DNA of 29,616 nucleotides from Chloroflexota bacterium. Lineage in GTDB: Bacteria > Chloroflexota > Dormibacteria > Dormibacterales > Dormibacteraceae. A program made the position numbers and the translations under genes. The stretch is taken from assembly GCA_005879675.1 (NCBI GenBank), contig VBJE01000181.1, positions 1 to 29,616 on the forward strand, given 5' to 3'. The notes under the pieces were generated by a model. The model had not been told where the DNA came from, did not search any database, and saw nothing but the letters and a program-made list of their open reading frames with translations. Within the stretch, counting starts at the first letter, position 1, and the number at the start of each line of letters is the position of its first letter. This document shows positions 8,141 through 14,443 of the stretch, one piece after another.

Positions 8141-8536
8141 GTGGCAACGATGGAAGTCTCCGCGGTGCAGAAGTTTGTCCGCCGAACGCCCCGCAAGGCG
8201 CGGCTGGTGGCCGACTCCGTGGAGGGCATGAAGGTGTCGGAAGCCCTCGCCTACCTGGAGTTCTCTCCCAAGCACGCGGCGCGCGACGTCGCCAAGGCGA
8301 TCAAGTCCGCGGCCGCGAACGCGGAGCACAACTTCAACCTCAACCGCGACGACCTCGTGCTCAAGCAGCTGCTCATCGACGAAGGTCCGACGTTCCGTCG
8401 TCGGCGCCCCGTGAGCCGCAGCATGGCGCACGAATACTTCCACCGCACCTGCCACATCACGGCAGTGGTCGAGGATCAGCCGCAGGCGCCGGCGCGCGCG
8501 CAGGCCGCAGCGCCAAGAAGTGGAGCTAGAAGGTAA
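8141..8536 (+). CDS. rplV: 50S ribosomal protein L22
   Basis: L22 (131 residues from GTG 8141, or 128 from ATG 8150) has a globular domain on the outside of the 50S subunit and a long hairpin lining the exit tunnel. It shows AVQKFVRRTPRKARLVADSVEGM, then SAAANAEHNFNLN, and the hairpin region FRRRRPVSRSMAHEYFHRTCHITAVVED. GTG is preferred because VATMEV resembles many family starts, but Shine-Dalgarno support is weak for both. The tail after VVED (QPQAPARAQAAAPRSGARR) is low complexity. A second short reading frame begins directly after its TAA. Confidence 0.95.
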   Translation: MATMEVSAVQKFVRRTPRKARLVADSVEGMKVSEALAYLEFSPKHAARDVAKAIKSAAANAEHNFNLNRDDLVLKQLLIDEGPTFRRRRPVSRSMAHEYFHRTCHITAVVEDQPQAPARAQAAAPRSGARR

Positions 8537-8638
8537 TTGGGTCACAAAGTCCATCCGAACGCATTCCGGCTCGGTGTCTTCCGTCCACGCCGGGCGCGCG
8601 CAGGGCGCATAAATCAAAGAGATCAGGAGCTCGCTTAG
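8537..8638 (+). CDS. 33-codon ORF duplicating the S3 N terminus
   Basis: A TTG directly after the rplV stop opens 33 codons. The first 17 read MGHKVHPNAFRLGVFRP, identical to residues 1-17 of S3, which starts at 8638. The two DNA copies differ silently at codons 3, 4, 5, 7, 10, 13, 14, 15, 16 and 17, and in the start codon (TTG against GTG), so this is not a recent copy. Codons 18-33 (RRARAGRINQRDQELA) do not resemble S3. The TAG stop overlaps the rpsC GTG by one base (TAGTG), and the last codons contain the rpsC Shine-Dalgarno AGGAG. It could be a translated leader controlling rpsC, a relic of recombination with a diverged rpsC, or a chimeric assembly joint. Translation is unproven. Confidence 0.55.
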   Translation: MGHKVHPNAFRLGVFRPRRARAGRINQRDQELA

Positions 8639-9606
8639 TGGGTCATAAGGTTCATCCCAACGCATTTCGGCTCGGCGTGTTTCGACCGTGGGAGGCGAAC
8701 TGGTTCGCCAACCCCAAGGACTACACCAACATGCTGCACGAGGACCTCGAGATGCGAAGGATCATCCTCTCGCGCCTGCGCAACGCGGGCATCGCCAAGA
8801 TCGAGACCGAGCGCTCGTCCAACGCGCAGCTGACGGTCACCATCCACACGGCCAAGCCCGGGATCGTGATCGGCAAGGGCGGATCCAGCGTCGACCAGCT
8901 CCGCGAGGAGCTGGAGAAGCGCTTTGGCAATCGGGTGCGCATCTCCATCCAGGAGATCAAGCAGCCCGAGCTGGACGCGCAACTGGTGGCCGAGAACATC
9001 GCCTCCCAGATCGAGCGCCGCATCTCCTACAAGCGGGCGATGAAGCAGTCGATCCTGCGCACGATGCGCGCCGGCGCCAAGGGCATCCGCCTCTACGCCG
9101 GCGGCCGCCTCCGCGGCGCGGAGATGGCGCGCCGGGAGCAGGACCGCGAGGGCCGTGTGCCGCTTCACACGCTGCGCGCGGACATCAATTTCGGTCGCGC
9201 GACCGCGAAGACGACCTTCGGCGCGATCGGCATCAAGGTCTGGATCTACAAAGACCAGATCTCGCCCGCGCAGCGCCGCGTGGCCCCGGTGGTGGAGGAG
9301 CCGCTTCCGGTCGCCGAGCCCCTCCCGCCCCAGGCCGAGATCATCGAAGCCATCCCCGAGCCGCAGGCCGCCCAGGTCGAGGTCGCGACTCCCGAGGCGG
9401 TGACGGCCGTCACCCCGCGCCGGACCCGGACGGCGACCGCGAAGGTCGAAGAAAAGAAGGCCGCACCGGCAAGGCCCAAGGCGGCGCCCAAGCCGAAGGC
9501 GGAGGCCAAGACCGAGGTCAAGAAGACCGCCGTACGCACGAAGTCCACCCCCGACGAGGTCAAGAAGGCCGGCGGCACCCGCAACACCAAGAAGGCGGAC
9601 AGCTGA
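8638..9606 (+). CDS. rpsC: 30S ribosomal protein S3 with long C-terminal extension
   Basis: S3 lines the mRNA entry tunnel and has helicase activity there. Residues 1-210 are a normal S3: MGHKVHPNAFRLG, the KH-domain loop GIVIGKGG (75-82) and the C-terminal domain with YAGGRLRGAEMARREQDREGRVPLHTLRADI. The common length is about 210-240, but here about 110 further residues follow, rich in Ala, Pro, Glu and Lys: an acidic Pro/Glu half, then a basic Lys/Ala half ending TKKADS, probably disordered. The start is the GTG at 8638 with AGGAG (8625-8629) eight bases upstream, overlapping the stop of the short leader ORF. The stop overlaps the rplP start (TGATG). Confidence 0.96.
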   Translation: MGHKVHPNAFRLGVFRPWEANWFANPKDYTNMLHEDLEMRRIILSRLRNAGIAKIETERSSNAQLTVTIHTAKPGIVIGKGGSSVDQLREELEKRFGNRVRISIQEIKQPELDAQLVAENIASQIERRISYKRAMKQSILRTMRAGAKGIRLYAGGRLRGAEMARREQDREGRVPLHTLRADINFGRATAKTTFGAIGIKVWIYKDQISPAQRRVAPVVEEPLPVAEPLPPQAEIIEAIPEPQAAQVEVATPEAVTAVTPRRTRTATAKVEEKKAAPARPKAAPKPKAEAKTEVKKTAVRTKSTPDEVKKAGGTRNTKKADS

Positions 9607-10031
9607 TGTTGATCCCCAAGCGAGTCAAGTACCGGAAGATGCACCGCGGCCGCCGCACCGGCATCGCCACGCAAGGTGCCACCGTGGCATTCGGCGACTT
9701 CGGCCTGCAGGCCATGGAGGCCGCCTGGATGTCCAACCGCCAGATCGAGGCCGCCCGGCGGGCGATGACACGCCACGTCAAGCGCGGCGGTCAGATCTGG
9801 ATCCGCGTCTTCCCGGACAAGTCGATCACCAAGAAGCCGGCGGAGACCCGCATGGGCTCCGGCAAGGGCAACCCGGAAGGATGGGTCGCGGTGGTCAAGC
9901 CCGGCCGCGTGCTCTTCGAGATGGGCGGCGTGACGCCGCAGGTCGCCAAGGAGGCGATGAAGCTCGCCGCGGCCAAGCTGCCGATGAAGACGCGTTTCGT
10001 CAGCGCGGCCGACACGGGAGGCTCGAGATGA
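9606..10031 (+). CDS. rplP: 50S ribosomal protein L16
   Basis: L16 (141 residues, normal) helps to position A-site tRNA on the 50S subunit. It begins MLIPKRVKYRKMHRGRRTG and contains the conserved IWIRVFPDKSITKKPAETRMGSGKGNPEGWVAVVKPGRVLFEM region, including the arginine that is hydroxylated by RoxA-type enzymes in some proteobacteria. Its ATG overlaps the rpsC stop by one base, and its TGA lies within the ATGA shared with rpmC. Confidence 0.97.
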   Translation: MLIPKRVKYRKMHRGRRTGIATQGATVAFGDFGLQAMEAAWMSNRQIEAARRAMTRHVKRGGQIWIRVFPDKSITKKPAETRMGSGKGNPEGWVAVVKPGRVLFEMGGVTPQVAKEAMKLAAAKLPMKTRFVSAADTGGSR

Positions 10032-10387
10032 AGGTCGACGAGCTTCGTGTTCTCGAGGCGGACGAGCTGGGCATGCGGCTTCGCACCGCGCGCCGCGAGC
10101 TGTACGAGCTCCGGTTCAAGCACGCGGTGGGCCAGCTGGAGAACTCGACCCAGATCTCCAAGGTCCGGCACGACATCGCCCGCATCATGACGGTGCTCCG
10201 CGAGCGCGACTTCGGCTTCGGCCCAACCACTCCTGAAGAGATGTCCTCCCCACAGAGTGGGGAGGTGGTCGCCGTTGCGACCGGAGGGGCTGTTCAACCA
10301 GACGCTGATTCTGAAGACGAGGCCGTCGTCGAAGAGGCACCGAAGCCAAAGCGCGCGCGTGGGCGCAAGAAGGAGGTGGCCGAGTGA
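10028..10387 (+). CDS. rpmC: 50S ribosomal protein L29 with repeat-encoded C-terminal extension
   Basis: L29 sits beside L23 at the peptide exit. Residues 1-66 form the usual helical hairpin (LGMRLRTARRELYELRFKHAVGQLEN, then RHDIARIMTVLRER), about the full family length. A further 50 or so residues follow: 73-88 (SSPQSGEVVAVATGGA) are encoded by a 48-bp palindromic repeat also found in rpsE and rpmD, then an acidic stretch and a basic end (KPKRARGRKKEVAE). The extension would project near the tunnel exit. The start overlaps rplP (ATGA) and the stop overlaps rpsQ (GTGA). Confidence 0.95.
   Translation: MKVDELRVLEADELGMRLRTARRELYELRFKHAVGQLENSTQISKVRHDIARIMTVLRERDFGFGPTTPEEMSSPQSGEVVAVATGGAVQPDADSEDEAVVEEAPKPKRARGRKKEVAE
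10244..10291 (+). repeat. 48-bp palindromic element, copy 1 (inside rpmC)
   Basis: Starts TCCTCCCCAC and ends CCGGAGGGGCT. The first half is a perfect hairpin (CCTCCCCAC, loop AGA, GTGGGGAGG) and the second half a 6-bp hairpin (GGTCGC, loop CGTT, GCGACC). It starts on a codon boundary and encodes SSPQSGEVVAVATGGA. Copies of the same length and phase occur at 14384 and 14460. Confidence 0.85.
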
Positions 10388-10671
10388 GCGACACAGCCAC
10401 GGCGACTCCGACCACCCCAGCCCGCGGCCGGCGCAAGGTCCGTCTCGGCACGGTGATCGCCGACAAGATGGACAAGACGGTCATCGTCCAGGTGGGCTCG
10501 TCCAAGGCGCACCGGCTGTACCGCAAGACAGTGCAGCAGCGCGCCCGGTTCAAGGTCCACGACGAGAAGAACGAGTGCGGCGTGGGCGATCTCGTCCGCA
10601 TCACCGAGACGCGGCCTCTCTCCAAGGAGAAGCGCTGGCGCGTGCTCGAGATCGTGGAGAAGGCCAAGTAA
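10384..10671 (+). CDS. rpsQ: 30S ribosomal protein S17
   Basis: S17 (95 residues) is an OB-fold primary rRNA-binding protein of the 30S body. The core RKVRLGTVIADKMDKTVIVQV, then RARFKVHDEKNECGVGDLVRITETRPLSKEKRWRVLEIVEKA, is typical. A 17-residue Thr/Ala-rich N-terminal extension precedes it. The GTG start shares GTGA with the rpmC stop, and there is a four-base gap before rplN. Confidence 0.96.
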   Translation: MSDTATATPTTPARGRRKVRLGTVIADKMDKTVIVQVGSSKAHRLYRKTVQQRARFKVHDEKNECGVGDLVRITETRPLSKEKRWRVLEIVEKAK

Positions 10672-10675
10672 TCGC

Positions 10676-11044
10676 ATGGTCCAGCAGGAAACCCGGCTCA
10701 AGGTCGCGGACAACTCGGGGGCGAAGGAGCTCCTGGTCATCCGCGTGGCCGGCGGCCACTACCGCAAGTACGCCTACGTGGGGGACGTCATCACCGCCAC
10801 GGTCAAGTCCGCGCAGCCGGGCGGCCAGGTCAAGAAGGGCGAGGTGGTGAAGGCCGTGGTCGTCCGGGTCAACAAGGAGTACAAGCGACCGGACGGCTCT
10901 TTGATCCGCTTCGATGAGAACGCCGCCGTCCTGCTCGCCACGGCCAACAACCCGCGCGGCACCCGTATCTTCGGGCCAGTCGCGCGCGAGCTGCGCGAGC
11001 GCAACTTCATGAAGATCATCTCGCTCGCTCCGGAGGTCCTGTAA
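10676..11044 (+). CDS. rplN: 50S ribosomal protein L14
   Basis: L14 (122 residues, exactly the family norm) is a beta-barrel protein at the 30S interface that contacts L19 and h14 of 16S rRNA. It reads MVQQETRLKVADNSGAKELLVIRV, then KGEVVKAVVVRVNKEYKRPDGSLIRFDENAAVLL and GTRIFGPVARELRERNFMKIISLAPEVL, all conserved. The ATG at 10676 lies four bases after the rpsQ stop, with AAGG of the rpsQ end as a likely ribosome-binding site. Confidence 0.97.
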   Translation: MVQQETRLKVADNSGAKELLVIRVAGGHYRKYAYVGDVITATVKSAQPGGQVKKGEVVKAVVVRVNKEYKRPDGSLIRFDENAAVLLATANNPRGTRIFGPVARELRERNFMKIISLAPEVL

Positions 11045-11048
11045 CCCA

Positions 11049-11435
11049 GTGCTAAAAAACAAGACGCAACCCACGCGCCGCTGGCTGGAGCTCGCGCCCG
11101 GCGATCCGGTCATCGTCATCGCGGGCAAGGACAAGGGCAAGCAGGGCGAGGTCCTGCGCACCATCCCGAACCAGCACAAGATCGTGGTCAAGGGGGTCAA
11201 CGTCCTGAAGCGGCACACGAAGGCCGGTCAGAGGCGGGGTGGAGTCCAGGTCGCGCAGGGCGGGATCGTCGACTTCGAGGCGCCGCTGGACTACTCCAAC
11301 GTCATGCTCGTCTGCCCCCACTGCGGGCGGCCGACGCGGACCAAGCACACGGTGCTGGAATCCGGCGCGCGCGCGCTGGTCTGCCGCCACTGCGGCGAGC
11401 CCTACGAGCGCGTGCGCAAGACGGAGGCCCAGTAG
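11049..11435 (+). CDS. rplX: 50S ribosomal protein L24, zinc-ribbon type
   Basis: L24 (128 residues) is an early 50S assembly initiator. The KOW motif lies in GDPVIVIAGKDKGKQGEVL (about 18-36), followed by VVKGVNVLKRHTK. The C-terminal half holds CxxC pairs at C89/C92 (CPHCGRPTR) and C112/C115 (CRHCGE), 19 residues apart, so a bound zinc is likely; this form is common in Gram-positive and related phyla. The N terminus is about 12 residues longer than usual. The start is a GTG five bases after rplN. A 181-nt structured spacer follows before rplE. Confidence 0.95.
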   Translation: MLKNKTQPTRRWLELAPGDPVIVIAGKDKGKQGEVLRTIPNQHKIVVKGVNVLKRHTKAGQRRGGVQVAQGGIVDFEAPLDYSNVMLVCPHCGRPTRTKHTVLESGARALVCRHCGEPYERVRKTEAQ

Positions 11436-11616
11436 CGTGACGATGGCGCCTGTCCTACTCCTGACCGCGGGCCAACTCGAGCGACCGGTTGCATCTCTTT
11501 GCGTCGGCGAGTCGGCCTGGGAAACCCAGGCCTCCTGGCGCCATGGTCACTTCGGCCCGAAATCCGCACCCCGACACCGCGATTTCGGGCCGGGAAAGGT
11601 AGGAGTCAACTAAGAA
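11436..11616 (+). promoter_or_regulatory. Structured rplX-rplE spacer, candidate regulatory RNA
   Basis: This is the longest gap in an otherwise packed operon. It holds a perfect 8-bp hairpin (GGCCTGGG 11514-11521, loop AAA, CCCAGGCC 11525-11532), a TGGCGCCA palindrome (11536-11543), and a perfect 12-bp stem (CGGCCCGAAATC 11553-11564 with GATTTCGGGCCG 11581-11592, 16-nt loop), then AGGAG (11601-11605) ahead of the rplE GTG. In E. coli, S8 represses the spc operon by binding mRNA at this same gene border. That role here is inference from position and structure. An open frame (11437-11613) spans it but has no family resemblance. Confidence 0.45.
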
Positions 11617-12228
11617 GTGGCGAAGGCCAAGCAGCAGCCGAAGAAGGAACAGGCTCCGAAGGCGCCCGGCACCAGGTCGGAGGCGCCGCCGCGCCTGCTC
11701 ACGATGTACCGGGACACGATCAGCCCGCAGCTCGCCAAGGAGTTCGACTACGCCAACGTGATGCAGGTGCCGCGGGTGGACAAGGTCGTCGTCAACATCG
11801 GCATCGGCGAGGCCAAGGACAACGACAAGGCCCTCGACGCGGCTGTCGGCGACGTGCAGACGATCACCGGCCAGAAGCCGCAGCTCGTCAAGGCGAAGAA
11901 ATCGGTCGCCGCGTTCAAGCTGCGCGCCGGTCAGACCGTCGGCATCAAGACGACGCTGCGCGGCAGGCGCATGTGGTACTTCCTGGACAAGCTGCTGAAC
12001 GTGGCGCTGCCGCGCATCCGCGACTTTCGCGGTGTCAACCCGGACGGATTCGACGGCCGCGGCAATTACTCGCTCGGCCTGCGCGAGCAGGTCGTGTTTC
12101 CGGAGATCGACTACGACAAGATCGACAAGCTTCGCGGGCTGGAGGTCAGCATCGTGACCACCGCCCGCTCCGACGATGAGGCGCGCAGCCTCCTGACGCG
12201 GCTGGGGATGCCGTTTAGAAAGAGGTAG
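11617..12228 (+). CDS. rplE: 50S ribosomal protein L5
   Basis: L5 binds 5S rRNA and forms the central protuberance. The core begins near residue 30 (MYRDTISPQLAKEFDYANVMQVPRVDKVVVNIGIGEA) and includes GIKTTLRGRRMWYFLDKLLNVALPRIRDFRGVNPDGFDGRGNYSLGLREQVVFPEI. It is 203 residues against the usual 179 because of a basic, Lys/Pro/Gln-rich N-terminal extension. The GTG at 11617 is the first start after the structured spacer, with AGGAG (11601-11605) 11 nt upstream. Starting at the ATG at 11704 would remove the extension but lacks a clear ribosome-binding site. Confidence 0.95.
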   Translation: MAKAKQQPKKEQAPKAPGTRSEAPPRLLTMYRDTISPQLAKEFDYANVMQVPRVDKVVVNIGIGEAKDNDKALDAAVGDVQTITGQKPQLVKAKKSVAAFKLRAGQTVGIKTTLRGRRMWYFLDKLLNVALPRIRDFRGVNPDGFDGRGNYSLGLREQVVFPEIDYDKIDKLRGLEVSIVTTARSDDEARSLLTRLGMPFRKR

Positions 12229-12236
12229 GAGAGAGT

Positions 12237-12431
12237 TTGGCCAAGAAAGCTTCGATCGAGCGCTGGAAGCGAGACGCCGCTTCGCCCAAGTTCAAGGTGC
12301 GATTCCACAATCGCTGCCGCCTCTGCGGGCGTCCGCGCGCGTACCTGCGCAAATTCGGGATGTGCCGCATCTGCTTCAGAACCAACGCCGCCGAGGGACG
12401 GATCCCCGGTGTGACGAAGTCGAGCTGGTGA
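12237..12431 (+). CDS. rpsZ: 30S ribosomal protein S14, zinc-binding (type Z)
   Basis: S14 (64 residues) helps to complete the 30S head. The short zinc-binding form is recognised by C27xxC30 and C43xxC46 around NRCRLCGRPRAYLRKFGMCRICFR, ending GVTKSSW. The long C-minus form of E. coli lacks these. The TTG start is preceded by GTAGGAGAGAG. Type Z S14 is usual in Gram-positive bacteria, Thermus and Chloroflexota, which helps to place the organism. Confidence 0.96.
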   Translation: MAKKASIERWKRDAASPKFKVRFHNRCRLCGRPRAYLRKFGMCRICFRTNAAEGRIPGVTKSSW

Positions 12432-12432
12432 C

Positions 12433-12903
12433 GTGATGGCAACAGCAGTCGCCAAGACGACAAGCGGTAAGCCGCAGACGAAGACTCCGAAGAAGGCGCC
12501 CTCCGGGATCGTGAGCGATCCCATCGCCGACATGCTCACGCGCATCCGCAACTCCAACGCGGCGCGCCATCCCGAGGTGAAGGTGCCCGCCTCCCGGCTG
12601 AAGCTCGAGATCGCCCGCGTGCTGAAGGACGAGGGCTACATCGCCGGCTACGAGGTCGACGCCGACGGGTCGACCCAGACGATGCGTATCATCTTCAAGT
12701 CTCGCCCCGATCGCACCCGCGTGATCTCGGGCGTGAAGAGGATCAGCCGCCCCGGGCTGCGCGTTTACGCGCGCAAGACCGAGATCCCGAGGGTCCTCGG
12801 CGGTCTCGGCATCGCCGTCCTCAGCACGGCCGAGGGCGTGATGAGCGGCAGGCAGGCGCTGCGCCAGGGCCTCGGTGGCGAAGTCCTCGCGTACGTCTGG
12901 TGA
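12433..12903 (+). CDS. rpsH: 30S ribosomal protein S8
   Basis: S8 is a primary 16S rRNA binder in the 30S platform and the spc operon repressor in E. coli. The core DPIADMLTRIRNSNAARHPEVKVPASRLKLEIARVLKDEGYI starts near residue 29, and the C-terminal rRNA-binding part (LGIAVLSTAEGVMSGRQALRQGLGGEVLAYVW) is complete. It is 156 residues against the usual 130, the excess being a Lys/Thr-rich N-terminal extension. The start is GTG 12433 (or ATG 12436). An in-frame GTG at 12511 would give the standard length, but no Shine-Dalgarno is close to it. Confidence 0.93.
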   Translation: MMATAVAKTTSGKPQTKTPKKAPSGIVSDPIADMLTRIRNSNAARHPEVKVPASRLKLEIARVLKDEGYIAGYEVDADGSTQTMRIIFKSRPDRTRVISGVKRISRPGLRVYARKTEIPRVLGGLGIAVLSTAEGVMSGRQALRQGLGGEVLAYVW

Positions 12904-12927
12904 TCAGGCACTAAAGAGGAAAGAGAG

Positions 12928-13482
12928 TTGTCGCGAATCGGAAAGCTGCCGGTCCAGGTGCCGAACAACGTGAAGGTCACCCTGGAGCCGGGTAAGGTCG
13001 CCGTCGAGGGGCCCAAGGGCCGGCTCGAACGCACCCTGCCGGCCGAGATCGCGGTCAAGCAGGCGGACGGGGAGCTGGTCTTCGAGCGCCCGTCCGACGA
13101 CTTCCGCCATCGCGCCCTGCACGGCCTCGTCCGCAGCCTGGTGGCGAACATGGTCGAGGGCGTGGACAAAGGGTTCTCCAAGAACCTCGAGCTGGTCGGC
13201 GTCGGCTACCGCGTCGCCAAGCAGGGCGAAGAGCTGGTGCTGAGCCTCGGCTACTCGCACCCCATCCGATTCAAGCCGCCGAAGGGGATCTCGATCGACG
13301 TCCAGGACCCGACCAAGTTCTCCGTCAGCGGGATCTCGATCGAGGACGTCGGCCAGGTCGCGGCCAATCTGCGTGGCCTCCGGCCGCCCGAACCGTACAA
13401 GGGCAAGGGCGTGAGGTACCGCGACGAGAAGGTCCGCCGCAAACCAGGCAAGGCGGGGAAGGGGGCCAAGGCCACCGCATGA
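12928..13482 (+). CDS. rplF: 50S ribosomal protein L6
   Basis: L6 (184 residues, family norm about 178) lies near the GTPase centre of the 50S subunit and has two copies of one fold. It begins MSRIGKLPVQVPNNVKVTLE, has the central LVRSLVANMVEGVDKGFSKNLELVGVGYR and the C-terminal signature RPPEPYKGKGVRYRDEKVRRKPGKAGK. The TTG start at 12928 is preceded by the purine run AAAGAGGAAAGAGAG. The stop shares ATGA with rplR. Confidence 0.97.
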   Translation: MSRIGKLPVQVPNNVKVTLEPGKVAVEGPKGRLERTLPAEIAVKQADGELVFERPSDDFRHRALHGLVRSLVANMVEGVDKGFSKNLELVGVGYRVAKQGEELVLSLGYSHPIRFKPPKGISIDVQDPTKFSVSGISIEDVGQVAANLRGLRPPEPYKGKGVRYRDEKVRRKPGKAGKGAKATA

Positions 13483-13832
13483 TCAAGCGACAGGACCGCA
13501 AGGTGAACCGCTCGAAGCGCCACAGGCGCGTGCGCGTGCATGTCGCCGGCAGCAAGGAACGCCCCCGCCTGGCCGTGTTCCGCAGCCTGAATCACCTCTA
13601 CGCGCAGCTCATCGACGACAGCGAGAGCCGGACGCTCGCGTCGGCTTCGACGCTGCAGATGAAAGCCAAGGGCAACGGCGTCGCCCAGGCGGCCGAGGTC
13701 GGCAAGGAGATCGCCGCCAGGGCCAAGGCCGCGGGTGTGAGCAGCGTGGTTTTCGACCGCGGCGGCTTCCTGTACCACGGAAGGATCAAAGCGCTGGCGG
13801 ACGCAGCCCGCGAAGCCGGCTTGGAGTTCTGA
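13479..13832 (+). CDS. rplR: 50S ribosomal protein L18
   Basis: L18 (117 residues, normal) carries 5S rRNA into the 50S subunit together with L5. It shows the basic N-terminal KRHRRVRVHVAGSKERPRLAVFRSLNHLYAQLIDD, and the C-terminal VVFDRGGFLYHGRIKALADAAREAGLEF. Coupling is tight: ATGA with rplF and TGATG with rpsE. Confidence 0.96.
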   Translation: MIKRQDRKVNRSKRHRRVRVHVAGSKERPRLAVFRSLNHLYAQLIDDSESRTLASASTLQMKAKGNGVAQAAEVGKEIAARAKAAGVSSVVFDRGGFLYHGRIKALADAAREAGLEF

Positions 13833-14443
13833 TGTCACGAAACATGGGTCGGGGGTACGGCGACCGGGGCGAGCGCTCCGAGCTCGCCGACCGAGTCGTC
13901 CGCGTCAACCGCGTCGCCAAGGTCGTGAAGGGCGGACGCAAGTTCTCGTTCAGCGCCCTCATCGTCGTCGGCGACATGAACGGGCGTGTCGGCGCAGGCA
14001 TAGGCAAGGCGCGCGAGGTGACCGAGGCCATCCGCAAAGGGATGGAGGTCGCCAAGCGAAACATGATCACGGTGCCGATGGTCGGCACGACCATCCCGCA
14101 CGCGGTCGAGTACAAGTGGGGAGCGGCGCGCATCATGCTGAAGCCCGCCGCGCCTGGTACGGGTGTGATCTCGGGCGGCGCCATGCGCGCGGTGATCGAG
14201 ACCGCGGGCATCAAGGACATCCTCACCAAGTCGCACGGCACCAACAACCCGATCAACACGGTGCGCGCGACCCTGGCGGCCCTGCAGACGCTGAAGACGG
14301 CGTCGCAGGTGGCCGAGCTGCGCGGCAAGGATGTCGAGCAGATGGTGGGCAAGCGCCTGGCGGCGGCCTACGGGGCCGGCACTTCCTCCCCACGCAGTGC
14401 GGAGGTGGCGGCGCCAGTCGCCGGAGGGACCGAGGGTGCCTGA
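13832..14443 (+). CDS. rpsE: 30S ribosomal protein S5 with repeat-encoded C-terminal tail
   Basis: S5 controls decoding accuracy and sits at the mRNA entry site. The double-stranded-RNA-binding-like N-terminal domain (ELADRVVRVNRVAKVVKGGRKFSFSALIVVGD) and the C-terminal domain (GTTIPH, GGAMRAVIETAGIKDILTKSHGTNNPINTVRATLAAL) are complete by about residue 170. The last 20 residues, 184-203, are extra: 185-200 (SSPRSAEVAAPVAGGT) come from copy 2 of the 48-bp palindromic element. The rpmD start lies inside the last codons (8-nt overlap). Confidence 0.95.
   Translation: MSRNMGRGYGDRGERSELADRVVRVNRVAKVVKGGRKFSFSALIVVGDMNGRVGAGIGKAREVTEAIRKGMEVAKRNMITVPMVGTTIPHAVEYKWGAARIMLKPAAPGTGVISGGAMRAVIETAGIKDILTKSHGTNNPINTVRATLAALQTLKTASQVAELRGKDVEQMVGKRLAAAYGAGTSSPRSAEVAAPVAGGTEGA
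14384..14431 (+). repeat. 48-bp palindromic element, copy 2 (inside rpsE)
   Basis: Begins TCCTCCCCACGCAGTGCGG, on an rpsE codon boundary, and encodes SSPRSAEVAAPVAGGT. The first hairpin pairs CCTCC with GGAGG and CAC with GTG around a C-C mismatch; the second pairs CGGCG with CGCCG. Its GGAGGG end lies about nine bases before the rpmD GTG and may act as that gene's Shine-Dalgarno. Confidence 0.85.

Noticed and set aside
11437..11613. 58-codon frame between rplX and rplE
   Set aside because: It runs through both perfect stems, has no family features and follows a GTG with no Shine-Dalgarno; the structured-RNA reading explains the region better.
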